Below, one piece after another: positions 49,469 to 59,374 of a stretch of 64,000 nt of DNA. The translations under genes were made by a program, and so were the position numbers. Source of the stretch: Populus alba (lineage: Eukaryota; Streptophyta; Magnoliopsida; Malpighiales; Salicaceae); the NCBI RefSeq assembly GCF_005239225.2, contig NC_133284.1, positions 54,133,416 to 54,197,415 of the forward strand. Reading direction: 5' to 3'. The notes under the pieces were generated by a model. It saw only the letters and a list, made by a program, of their open reading frames with translations, was not told the origin of the DNA and made no database searches. How positions within the stretch are numbered: the first letter of the stretch is position 1; each line of letters opens with the position of its first letter.

Positions 49469-49583
49469 ATGAGAGAGGGCTGGTTGGTGCACTGTCTCTT
49501 TTTCTTTCTTTCATGAGGGAGAGCACAATGAAGGAGAAAGAGATTCGAGTGAGTGTTGTTAGTTTTTGAAAAAATGGTTACTA
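49469..49583 (+). repeat. ~115-bp direct repeat, right copy
   Basis: See 47697-47812. The length is far beyond a transposition target duplication, so tandem duplication or recombination is needed to explain it. Confidence 0.85.
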
Positions 49584-49624
49584 AGTTTTGTGTCTTTAGG
49601 ATGGAAATTATATATATACTATAT

Positions 49625-49630
<6 letters not shown>

Positions 49631-49669
<39 letters not shown>
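49631..49669. repeat. (TA)n microsatellite
   Basis: Near-perfect TA run of about 39 bp preceding the (CT)n-bearing tandem duplicates. Confidence 0.95.
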
Positions 49670-49670
<1 letters not shown>

Positions 49671-49839
49671 CTTTTTATTATGGTGGCCTCTCTCTCTCTC
49701 TCTTGTGTTTTCAACTCACTCTTCATGGCAATGGTGGCTAGGCTTTCTTCCGGTCCCCTCTTCTCTTGCAAGATTATATATTACTTTTTTTATTATGGTG
49801 GCCTCTCTCTCTCTCTCTTGTGTTTTCAACTCACTCTTC
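49670..49839 (+). repeat. tandem duplicate: empty site and left half of filled site
   Basis: A unit reading 'ttactttttattatggtggc', (CT)n, 'tgttttcaactcactcttc' then 'atggcaatggtggctaggct' is complete at 49670-49782. It starts again at 49783 but is broken after 'actcttc' by the element at 49840. The remainder resumes at 50979. Confidence 0.88.
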
Positions 49840-50978
49840 GGCTCCGTTTGTTTGGCAGGAAAGTGAAATTCCCTTTTGGAAAGTGAATTCCGGGGAAAGT
49901 GAATTCCTGGAAAGTGAATTCCGGGAAAGTATTTTCCGATGTTTGTAGTGGTTTATGGAAAATGAACTGGAAAACACTTTCCCAGTGTTTGGTTATGTCA
50001 ATGGAAAATGAGCTGGAAAATAACTTATTAATATTTATTTTTCTCAAGTTTATTAAAATAATGAGGACAAATTTTACAAAATTAAAAAGTTTATATGAGA
50101 ATGAAATTGAAAAAAAATATATAATTTTCATAAATTATCTCAAATAAAACAAAATAATTAATCAAAATAATAGGGATCAAATCTAAAAAATTAAAAAATA
50201 ATAAAAATAAAGAAATTAAAAATAATAATAATCATATTTCATAAATTATTTCAAATAAAATAAGTAACAATTCAAAAAAAGATGAGGATCAAATTTGATA
50301 AATAAAAAATTTCAATAAAAAAATGATAAGGAAAAAGCAATAGCAATTATAAGAAATAAGGACCTAAAGTTTATATAAAATAAATTTTAAGAGATGAAAA
50401 TTTTGAAAAATAAATATTCAAAACAAAATATAAGTGTAGCAATCAAAAGTTTGAAGGATCAAATTGATATAATCAGCAAATAAATGATATTTTTTTAAAA
50501 TTTTTCACAACTTCCGGAAAGTGTTTTCCCCTCAAATTTTTCAAGGAAAACACTTTCCAGAAAACCAAGCCAAATTTCCTTTTACTGGAAAGTGTTTTCC
50601 ATTGACCAACCTTTCCTAACTGGCAAACAAACACAAGAAAGTTTGGAAAAGTGATTTCCGGAAACCACTTTTCTGGAAACAAACACAAGAAAAGTTTGGA
50701 AAGTGATTTCCCCGGAAACCACTTTCCGGAAAACAAACACAGCTAAAGGAAAAACACTTTCCTGAAAACCAAGTCAAATTTTTTGACTAAAATTGACTGG
50801 AAAGTGTTTTCCCGTCTCGGGTGACCGGAAAGTATTTTCCCGTTGACTAGAAAGTGTTTTCCGTTGACGCGAAATGTGTTTTCCGCTGTTACCAACTTTC
50901 CTAATGACAAACAAACACAGGAAAGTTTGGAAAAACTGGTTTCCCCGGAAAACTACTTTCCGGGAAACAAACAAGGCC
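49840..50978. mobile_element. PIF/Harbinger (Tourist-like) non-autonomous element, 1139 bp
   Basis: Left end GGCTCCGTTTGTTT and right end (reverse complement) GGCCTTGTTTGTTT form an imperfect terminal inverted repeat of the Tourist/Harbinger type. The 3-bp target duplication is TTC (49837-49839 and 50979-50981), proven by the uninterrupted sister sequence at 49711-49745. The interior is non-coding, AT-rich in the middle, with many 'ggaaagtg'/'cactttcc' motifs near both ends, especially 50500-50960, suggesting subterminal binding arrays. It has no transposase, so it must depend on another element. Confidence 0.82.
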
Positions 50979-51770
50979 TTCATGGCAATGGTGGCTAGGC
51001 TTTCTCCGGTCCCCTCTTCTCTTGCAAGATTCCTCTTGTATTTATATGTCATTATTTTTTTGTCATCTTTTTTTTATTGCTTTATTTTGGTCTTTTTTTC
51101 TTGCTTTTTCACTTTGGTCTCTTTATCCATTTTACTCTCTATTTTTTTTTTTCAAAGTTGCAACATCAATGTCACATTTGATCAGAAATTAATCGATAAT
51201 TATGAAAATGAACGAGTCAATAGCTAAAATGCATTAAAAACTTGTTTTGGAATTTTGATTTTTTTTGTAGAGATGTTGAAAATGTGAAAATGATGTTTTG
51301 AAAAAAATGATAAAAAAATCAGGTTATGAGATGATTCATATAGGTGAAATTGATATTTTATAAGAAAAAGTTAACGGGGATTATTTATATAAGCCAATTA
51401 ACTTTAATGTGAAATTGAGATAACCTATTTGTGAGAGAAAAAAATGAATTTTTATTGAGATCTTACCTAACAATTTTAGTTTTTAAGTTGAGATAGTTTA
51501 GAAAAAAAATTAAGTTTGAGATATGTTTTTTGATTAAAATATTGAGATTTTAATAACCAAATAATCATTTCTTACATACAAATTATATATTGACATCTTA
51601 AACTAATAATGACTAAAATCTAATCCAAATAACTAGATGAATCTTAAGGGATTTGATACGAAACAATACAATCTAATGACAAATATAAGTAAATTAATCC
51701 CATCATTTATGGTAAGAAGCAAGCCCACCTTTAATGGGAAAATCTAAAGATACACCTTCCATTAATAAGT
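50979..51770. other. right half of filled site and intergenic DNA
   Basis: Positions 50979-51035 complete the duplicate interrupted at 49839 ('ttcatggcaatggtggctag'). The rest is AT-rich with no supported gene. Confidence 0.6.
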
Positions 51771-51785
51771 AGCATAGCCTCACCC

Positions 51786-51792
51786 TATATAA
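51786..51792 (+). promoter_or_regulatory. TATA box of SCR4
   Basis: TATATAA about 98 bp before the former ATG, followed by 'ttataatgggatgagc', a diverged form of the SCR1/SCR3 promoter context. Confidence 0.5.
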
Positions 51793-51889
51793 TAATTATA
51801 ATGGGATGAGCTTATCACATTCATTTCTAAAAAAAGTTAATTGGCTTTTTTACATATATCATAAAGCGTTTCGTTACAAAGAAAAAGAG

Positions 51890-51992
51890 ATGGAGAAAAA
51901 AAAAAAGTCCCCCCCCCCGCTTCATCCAAGTTAGCTTTTGCTTAGTTTATATACTATTAATCGTTGCTTCTTGTTAGTCTCTCTCTCTCTCA

Positions 51993-52024
<32 letters not shown>

Positions 52025-52350
52025 ATATATATTATATATATATAATATATTATATATTATTTTATTTCATTCTAATAAGCATGCAAAAACAATGTTGTCA
52101 GGTTCGCATGTAGGGAGAAGCAAGAGGCCCCGTGATTACATTTCGTTGCAGTACAGATGCAGACTGTGTAGGGGAGAAAATGCCTGGTGTGATACTTGTT
52201 ATTGTCAATCCAGCAAGAGGTGTGGGCTTTGTAAAATCCCATCCATCTTAAGTGATGGGCTGTCGTATTGGAGCTCAAGTAGAAAAACTAGTACAATTGG
52301 ATTAAAAAGAACTATAGATAGCAGGCGTATGCAAAAGGCAAATAAATTTT
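51890..52350 (+). pseudogene. SCR4: decayed cysteine-rich peptide gene
   Basis: Same two-exon layout as SCR1. The signal-peptide exon (51890-51976) is disrupted by runs of A and C that shift the frame into a stop. The exon 2 copy (52101-52316) has an extra G ('gtagggagaag' for 'gtaggagaag') and further indels, so the cysteine frame is broken. Cys-rich remnants are still readable (WCDTCYCQSSKRC), closer to SCR3 than to SCR1/2 in lacking the IGKKCLC segment. The intron contains (CT)n and (TA)n tracts. Either a true pseudogene or, given the odd homopolymers, partly a sequencing artefact. Confidence 0.75.
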
Positions 52351-52416
52351 AATGAATAACTATATTTTCATTTCAGAAAAAATCATCATCTCGTTGTTAA
52401 TAAAATTGTTATTTTC

Positions 52417-52460
<44 letters not shown>

Positions 52461-53309
52461 TGAATCTCACTCTCTTTTAATGTTATAATTATTTTTTATT
52501 TAATGAATTAAGAGATCTTATATTCAATTATTATAAATTCACATTGATAAAAAAAACTTAAATATTACAATCTGCCATTAAATAAAAAAAAACCTAGCCT
52601 TCTTATTCCAGCCCATCTTCTTCCCCTTTTCACCCTTTGTTTTTCTTTCTTGAATCGTTCTTTGTTCATAATGACGATTTGATAGATCTTAATGAGGAAA
52701 TTGTAATATTAATGCATAATAATATGCTAGCTAAAGTGTGTAGGAGAGACAACCATGGTTGGTGGTGGTGATAATTTTTTTTCTCACATTTTTTTTAGCT
52801 TATTTTTTTTATTGTTAAATTTAAATAAATCAATTAAAAAAATCTTTCATTTATCATATTTTTATTGAAAAAATCTTTCTTTCCCGTTAAATTTTTTATT
52901 TATTTTGATTTGTTATTAAGGCATTTGAATTAGGCTTGTTAGCCATAATCATTTTTAATGGGAATATTTAGGATTACATTGATGCAGTCCAAATCAACTC
53001 CAGCCTATTACAAAATTAGCTGTTCATGACATATCTATCAAAACTTCTTTCACACTCGTGTATATCAAGCAATCAACGTGTGTGCACACCTTGCTCTGTG
53101 AAAACCTCATTCCTAAAGTACATACTTTAATGAGAAAACTAAAGCAAATCAAAGTATTCACAGTAAGTAAATTAGCCCAGTTGGGTTTAAGATCAACCTT
53201 CACAAAAATGTAGAATCAGACCAACAAAAAAATCTGGCAAACAATGGAGGCGGCGGCGCGTACTGGTGCACTGCATGCGCGGCTGCTGGACCAGCAGGAA
53301 CATAGAAAA
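52351..53309. other. intergenic, no supported gene
   Basis: Includes a (TA)n run at 52421-52455. Nothing else is recognised. Confidence 0.5.
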
Positions 53310-53753
53310 TCAAATGGTCTCTTTGAGTCTGTTAGCGACTGGAATTCTAAGAATTGTGGGGCTAGCTTTGGGTTGATTTTGGAAAGGAATACGAGGTGAT
53401 TTCAAGTGACTTTCTAAGTCGATTCGGGACTGTCAAGTTGAATTTTCTAGGCAGATCACGAGTGATGAATGGATATTATATCAAATATCTATTTGATTAA
53501 AAAACTTTACATTTAAAGATGGAATTTATATTATTTTCAATGATAATATTATTAATGCTTTTCCAATACAAATTTATTACAAGAAAAGGCAACTCCATAC
53601 AAAGCTTGAATTTATATTATAATCTGGCAACTCCATATATTATTCCCATGACCGGAAAGGTTCACGTGTGATCAAGCGATTTATAATCAAGACAAACAGT
53701 ACTGATCAAACCAGACACCTTACTTCCGGTTGATGTAGCCAACACTATGATCA
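53310..53753 (-). repeat. CXE3 3' flank, inverted match to 34769-35130 and 42379-42850
   Basis: On the minus strand the order of phrases after the CXE3 stop is the same as after CXE2, including the ~110-bp part missing behind CXE1. CXE3 and CXE2 thus share a more complete flank. Confidence 0.85.
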
Positions 53754-54741
53754 TTAAACAGTTGTGTAAACAAATTCTTTAACATAGTCATAACAAAGCC
53801 CTTTGGCTTTTGCAGGATAAAAATCTCCAACACCATGGAAGCCATCCTCATCAAACCTTGCAACCACGTCCACTCCACGCGACTCTAACATCTTCACCAA
53901 TTCCTTTTGCTTGTCAACAAGTGGATCCCCACCGTATCCTCTAAAGAAACACCTTGGCAGCCGTTCGATTTTGTTCTTTTCAAGAAACCCGCCAACAATG
54001 GGATTGCAATAGTCGTGATCACGATCGGTATCTTCAGGCAAAGCCAGAGCCCATTTCTTATCACTAGTAGCCAATGGCATAACCGGATCATCGATCAACC
54101 TCTTCTCTGATTCAGTCCTGGTGACAGAAGAAAAACAGGGGACATTCAATATCAAACCAATTATTTTCAAGGGTTTGATATCAATATTCAAGGCAAGCAA
54201 GTTTTGCATGGTAAGAGCGATATTGCCAACCAGCACTCATGCCCATCAAAGAAACACCTTGAAAAATCAAGGTATTCTTTAAACCAAGGTTCACAAGAAG
54301 GGCCGTTGATATCCAAAACTTGTTTTTGGACCCACTTGATAGACTCCATAGCATCTTCATATGCAGCGGGAAGGCGATGTTCAGGGGCAAGACGATAGTC
54401 AACAGAAAGGACGAGAGCGGGGAAGTGAGAAGCCATGTCCACTGGCATGTCTGATGGAAAGCAAGAGTTTGCAGCACTGTAAAGAACAAAGCCACCTCCA
54501 TGAAGTAAATAATGAGAGGGAGTTGGTGTTTTGAGGGGGGATTTTGGGGGCGAAATAAACGAAGAAATGTTTTGTTGTTGGGGTTTAGAGAGATGTCTTT
54601 CGAGAGCGAAAGTTCTTTGGAACCTGGAGTTATATGTTCTGTTGGTGGTACGTCAGGAAATGGGCTGTTTCTAGTGAGTGAGCCATCTGGATTCTCCACA
54701 AAATCGCAGAGATCTGTTAACTTGACAGAGGAAGCTAACAT
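53754..54741 (-). pseudogene. CXE3: frameshifted carboxylesterase
   Basis: Starts at the ATG equivalent to CXE1 (54741) and ends with the same FVYTTV and stop. Several single-base indels break the frame: an extra C and a missing A that nearly cancel around residue 70; a missing T just before the HGGGF codons; two added bases near the CSDMASH codons; and extra bases in and after the nucleophile motif, so GMSAGG reads GMSAGW in the shifted frame. Downstream of these, 150 codons remain open and keep the GYGGDPLVD and GFHG motifs. Its Asp motif reads GGDPLVD, nearer the family consensus than GGDILVD of CXE1. It lies inverted relative to CXE1 and CXE2. Non-functional as written. Confidence 0.85.
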
Positions 54742-55370
54742 GGTGGAGACAAGGTAGTAAATTCTAAGGGAGATGAAGAACAGTATGCAAGAGGAGGAAC
54801 TAATAGAAGGAAGGGAAGTGAATGGATTGTTAGTCAATGTTGAAATATTTATGGAACCATGGAGCAGCCACCTTTGCTGAAGATGATGGTGTCTTTGTGA
54901 GAGTATCTTTTTATTTCTTTGCATTTATCTTTAAAAAATTCCTCTACGCCACAACAGTCAAACTTGTATTAATATCTTAGAATTATCTGTTGATAAACTC
55001 AAATTTAACTAGATATAAAAACTTCCTATGAAACCCAAAAATCTCTAACCATAAAAATATAGGTTTACGCTAGGCATACCATCCAGCACCCTAGATGCGT
55101 GAGGGCGTGCACTTCAGTACCCTGGCTGCTGTGTAGTAATTCAGTACCCCTACACTTTTTTGGGCTCAAGCTCTGTCTCCAATGGATTTGCCTCCAAGAA
55201 AGAACTATTTTTTGGCTAGGAAGATAAATGGCGAGTTGGATTTGCGTTGATGGAGTGTTTTGGTCAGAAAATCGTTTTAAATACTTCTAATGAATGGAGT
55301 GGTTAATTATCAATTAGAAAATGACAATATCATTCACCTATTATTTTATAGTAAGAAGAGATGAGACTAT
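54742..55370 (-). promoter_or_regulatory. CXE3 upstream region
   Basis: Reverse-complement match to the CXE2 leader (37190-37445: 'acgccacaacagtcaaactt') and, further out (55180-55262), to 33225-33300 before CXE1. Unmatched DNA lies between the two parts. Confidence 0.65.
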
Positions 55371-55530
55371 TTGCATGAACGTAAATACTAAAAAAAAATC
55401 CCACTATTTTATAGACAAAACTTCCAGCCTCCAAGGGCTTAAAATATTGGATTATATCTCCACTAAAATATGTGGGTGATTTTGGTCCTATAAAATAGTG
55501 GATTTTTTTTAGTATTTACGTTCATGCAAA
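55371..55530. repeat. large imperfect hairpin, ~43-bp arms
   Basis: 'ttgcatgaacgtaaatacta' plus an A-run and 'ccactattttatag' (55371-55414) faces its near-perfect reverse complement at 55488-55529, with a 73-bp loop. The loop, read on the minus strand, matches CXE1 upstream DNA (33165-33225), so only one arm is ancestral and the other is an extra inverted copy. Confidence 0.85.
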
Positions 55531-56399
55531 GACCAAGAAGGCTTGGAAGGTGGAAAAAGACCAAAGAGGCTGCCGGCGACTGGGCTTCTGTCGCGTCTGC
55601 AGCTACTGGCGGCCGGTTCGGGTCTTGGCGACGACGAGGGCCTGCAGGGTTCGCTTAGCGGCATTTTCCTTCGGTGGGGCTGAGGGGGGGTCGGTCAAAG
55701 CTAGAGCCAAACAGCGAATGAAGAAGAGAGTCGGGGGCCTTGTCTTGTGGGTCATGTGGCGGGCTGGATAAAAATAGAAGGAGGATTGGAGGTTGTATGG
55801 CTTTATCACGCTCCGATCAAGCATCTTCTTTCCTCACTGCGGGCTCTTAAGAGTGATTGGGAAAACGTCCGTCAGTTTAAGTTAAAACCCTTCTTAAAGA
55901 AAAAAAAAAATCGACCAATAAAATAAAAGAAAGAAAAAGAACTGGGAAACTTCTCTTTAGAGTTGATTGGTTTCTTGAAACGTAATAATAATAACTAATA
56001 TACGAGAGTGCTTGCTTTCTCTTTTTCGATAAATTATAAATTAGTCTTCCTGCTTTTATGAAATAGATTTAAATAGCTTCTTTAGTTTAAAGGACTCTAT
56101 ATACTAGTCCTTTGTTCTAATCGATTTTGTGCTATATCGGATCTGTTTTCTTTATTCCGTTTCCTTGTTTTATTTTAAAAAACAAGTATGAATTAAGAAA
56201 AGTGAAATGCACTGAATAAGTACTCTATTGTAATTTATGTTTTTAAAAAGAAGGACTCTATTGTATTATTTTATAGAACTACAAAGGAAAACTAGTCTAT
56301 AATTTACTCTGTTTTCTCTTATCTTCCACAAGCGTTCGCGAGGAAGTTATTCTAGCTTTTCGCAAATTCGGCTGGCAAAGAGAATCAAGCAAGGCGAGG
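55531..56399. other. GC-rich patch and intergenic DNA
   Basis: Positions 55550-55770 are clearly GC-rich, with open frames on both strands (73 codons each) rich in Arg and Ala but no motif I recognise. The patch could be a gene-end remnant or retroelement leader. The remainder is AT-rich. Confidence 0.4.
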
Positions 56400-56890
56400 A
56401 TGGGCGCCGTCCTTGTGAAGATCGTTAACGTGTTATGATATTAGGAATGAATATTCGATTAATCCGCTCGAGGGCTCTTCTGAGTCGGAATGGGAAGGAG
56501 AACACGTTCTCCGGATTCGAACGAGAATCGGGAAAATTCAAACTCTGAGAAGATAAGCATGGGTTGTTGTTGAGAACGGTACTGTGCGTTTTTCTTTTTT
56601 CCTTCCTTCAATATGAGATCGGAGGAAAAAGATTTTATTGTTCTCTCTGTTAGATTCTTGCTTTTGCTTTGGGATATGCTGTTCGGAAATTTTACATTTA
56701 TGAGTTGAGGGATAACTCTGATCCAGATCCCTGCTTTCCTCTTTTTTATATATAAATTTTCATTCTAAATTTCAATATTTATTCAAGTTTACTTTTCTCC
56801 TGAAAATCCATCCAACCGAGGAATGATCTGCTAAAACAACAGAAGGAAGTGCAAGAAAAAGCCATAAAATACTACAACAAGAAGCACAAG
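56400..56890 (+). pseudogene. DUF3615 gene copy, exons 1-2, truncated by gap
   Basis: Aligns with 5086-5455 across exon 1, intron 1 ('atgagatcggaggaaa', 'atatataaat', 'caagtttacttttct') and exon 2. Exon 2 (56821-56890) is intact and encodes NDLLKQQKEVQEKAIKYYNK plus KHK, one codon longer than its relative. The exon 1 equivalent contains stops (the ATG at 56400 runs into TGA after 12 codons) and an insertion, so the copy is damaged or uses another start. Exons 3-4 would lie in the N block. Confidence 0.6.
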
Positions 56891-56938
56891 GTATTTCTTT
56901 TTATTATTGCCTACCTTGTCTTCTTCTAATTATGTGTT

Positions 56939-57438
56939 NNNNNNNNNNNNNNNNNNNNNNNNNNNNNNNNNNNNNNNNNNNNNNNNNNNNNNNNNNNNNN
57001 NNNNNNNNNNNNNNNNNNNNNNNNNNNNNNNNNNNNNNNNNNNNNNNNNNNNNNNNNNNNNNNNNNNNNNNNNNNNNNNNNNNNNNNNNNNNNNNNNNNN
57101 NNNNNNNNNNNNNNNNNNNNNNNNNNNNNNNNNNNNNNNNNNNNNNNNNNNNNNNNNNNNNNNNNNNNNNNNNNNNNNNNNNNNNNNNNNNNNNNNNNNN
57201 NNNNNNNNNNNNNNNNNNNNNNNNNNNNNNNNNNNNNNNNNNNNNNNNNNNNNNNNNNNNNNNNNNNNNNNNNNNNNNNNNNNNNNNNNNNNNNNNNNNN
57301 NNNNNNNNNNNNNNNNNNNNNNNNNNNNNNNNNNNNNNNNNNNNNNNNNNNNNNNNNNNNNNNNNNNNNNNNNNNNNNNNNNNNNNNNNNNNNNNNNNNN
57401 NNNNNNNNNNNNNNNNNNNNNNNNNNNNNNNNNNNNNN
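56939..57438. other. assembly gap (500 N)
   Basis: Second 500-N placeholder of unknown true size. Confidence 0.99.
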
Positions 57439-58346
57439 TTGTTAGGAAAGAGAAAAGAAAGAAAAAGCTCAAACACTTGATCACTGCGCTACACAATCCA
57501 ACCAAGATATATCTACATGTGCTACTCTATGTGAAAGAGGGTACGGTTGTACATCTAGTATTATGATGGATGGGCAAATTTGACCATCAGAAAATGTTTC
57601 ATGTGCCTCCTTAATGACGCGAACACTGCTCACTCGTTGGAGTGTGTGGAACACGTGTTAATAACTTTTTGATTAAAATAATATAAATATAACATGAAAA
57701 TACTAAGACGTCCCCATGATCCTTTTAATTAAACAAAATACCAATATCCAAAATATCCTAAAAATAAAACTTTTTTTTTTTTTTTTATCTTTTCTAAAGC
57801 TAAAAATCATTGTTTATTTATACTTCAAAATTAGAAATACTTGGTACCCTACAAAAGTTTGCTCTAATGACTTGAACTTAGGTACACAATCGTTAAAGTC
57901 ACCAAGAATTCGTGGGCATCTTTGGATACTCTAGTTTGATATTTGTTTTGTTAGTTAAATTTTTTTGTTTATTTTATAATGAGCACTATAATAATTACAT
58001 TTTAAATTTTAATTTTGTATAATTTATATTTATTTTGCATGCAAAAACTCATTTTTATTATAGTTTTAATTAGTCATATATTTTTTTAATCTATTTTTTT
58101 AATCACAACTAAAAATAATGTTTTAATCTATTTTAAAAAAAATCACTATAGTGAAAACTACCAAAATGTCCGATGCACACTTAATATCAATAGTGTATCT
58201 ATGGTGTTATGATATTGAAGAAAGAGACCTAAGGTATTGAAACTTGGAAAAGTTAGCAATGTAAAATCATTGGATGAATTCAAGTTAATTATTTTTTATT
58301 GAATTGATATTGTTTCATTATTTTAAATAAAAAATTTGGAGTTAAT
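57439..58346 (+). repeat. contig-start duplicate, copy 2 (partner 19846-20752)
   Basis: Near-identical to the end of contig A; see 19846-20752. Beyond 58346 the sequence continues ('taagttaagtttaaat') where contig A stops. Confidence 0.93.
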
Positions 58347-58727
58347 TAAGTTAAGTTTAAATAAAAATTAGCTAATCAATCAGTTTATTAAAACTATTTT
58401 ATTAAATCAATATAATTTTTATTTAACTTAAAATTCCATCCGAATTAGGTTTTAGATCATAAATTTTCTTGGATTAACTTATTGAATTGATTCTTTATAA
58501 TATAATTGATTAAAATTCAAAATAAGTTTAAAAAATAGAAAATAAAATAATGCATTTTTTTCAATTAGGGTGCCTTCAATGATCTTAACATAGGATGAGG
58601 GATTAATTGACGAGATGTTGTGGTAAAACTCTCCTTTCAAATTAGACGTGTTCAGAGTTTGACTTGAAAAATATACTTGATTTAATGGTTATCAATCAAT
58701 TTGCGTAAATACAAGTCAATTATTTTT

Positions 58728-59374
58728 ATTAAATTAAAATGGTTATTTTTTTTTATATATAAAAAATTTCTTGAAGTTAACAAGGTTGGATTTAAATGGA
58801 GGTTTGAAACCTTATTTATTTATGAGTTTTAAAATTGCTTTAGAAAATATTTTAAATTTTTTTATTTTTTTATTTGCTTCAAATTAATATTTTTTGGTGT
58901 TTTTAAATTATTTTGTTGCATTGATGTAAAAAAAATATTTTAAAAAATAAAAAAAATATTATTTTAATATATTTTCAAGTGAAAAGGATTATGTAGTATA
59001 ATACCAAATACAAGATTTTTATTTAATAAAATTTAATGGTTATTTTTTTTCTAAGAAATTTCTTGAAGTTAACATGGTTGGATTTGGATAGAGGTTGAGA
59101 CCATCTTTGTTTTTATGTTTTAAAAGCTATTTTGAAAAGATTTGAAAATTTTTATTTTTTTTTCTTTAAATTAATATATTTTTTTATGTTTTTAAAGTTG
59201 ATGTAAAAATATATATTTAAAAATTAAAAATATATTATTTTAATATATTTTCAAGTGAAAAAAAATTATAAAATATAATACCAAAAACAAGATTTTTATT
59301 TAATAAAATTCAATGGTTAATTTTTTTATAAGAAATTTCTTAAAGTTAACATGGTTGGATTTGGATAGAGGTTG
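58728..59374 (+). repeat. three tandem copies of a ~285-bp unit
   Basis: 'aagaaatttcttgaagttaa' followed by 'catggttggatttggataga' occurs at about 58765-58800, 59052-59092 and 59331-59370 (spacings near 290 and 277). Each of the first two is followed by a MITE-like AT-rich core (58826-58995 and 59105-59285), so the unit includes the MITE. Confidence 0.8.

Noticed and set aside
55550..55824. GC-rich ORFs on both strands near CXE3
   Set aside because: Both strands are open at once, as expected from base composition; no motif.
56904..57566. ORFs spanning the second N block
   Set aside because: Gap artefacts.
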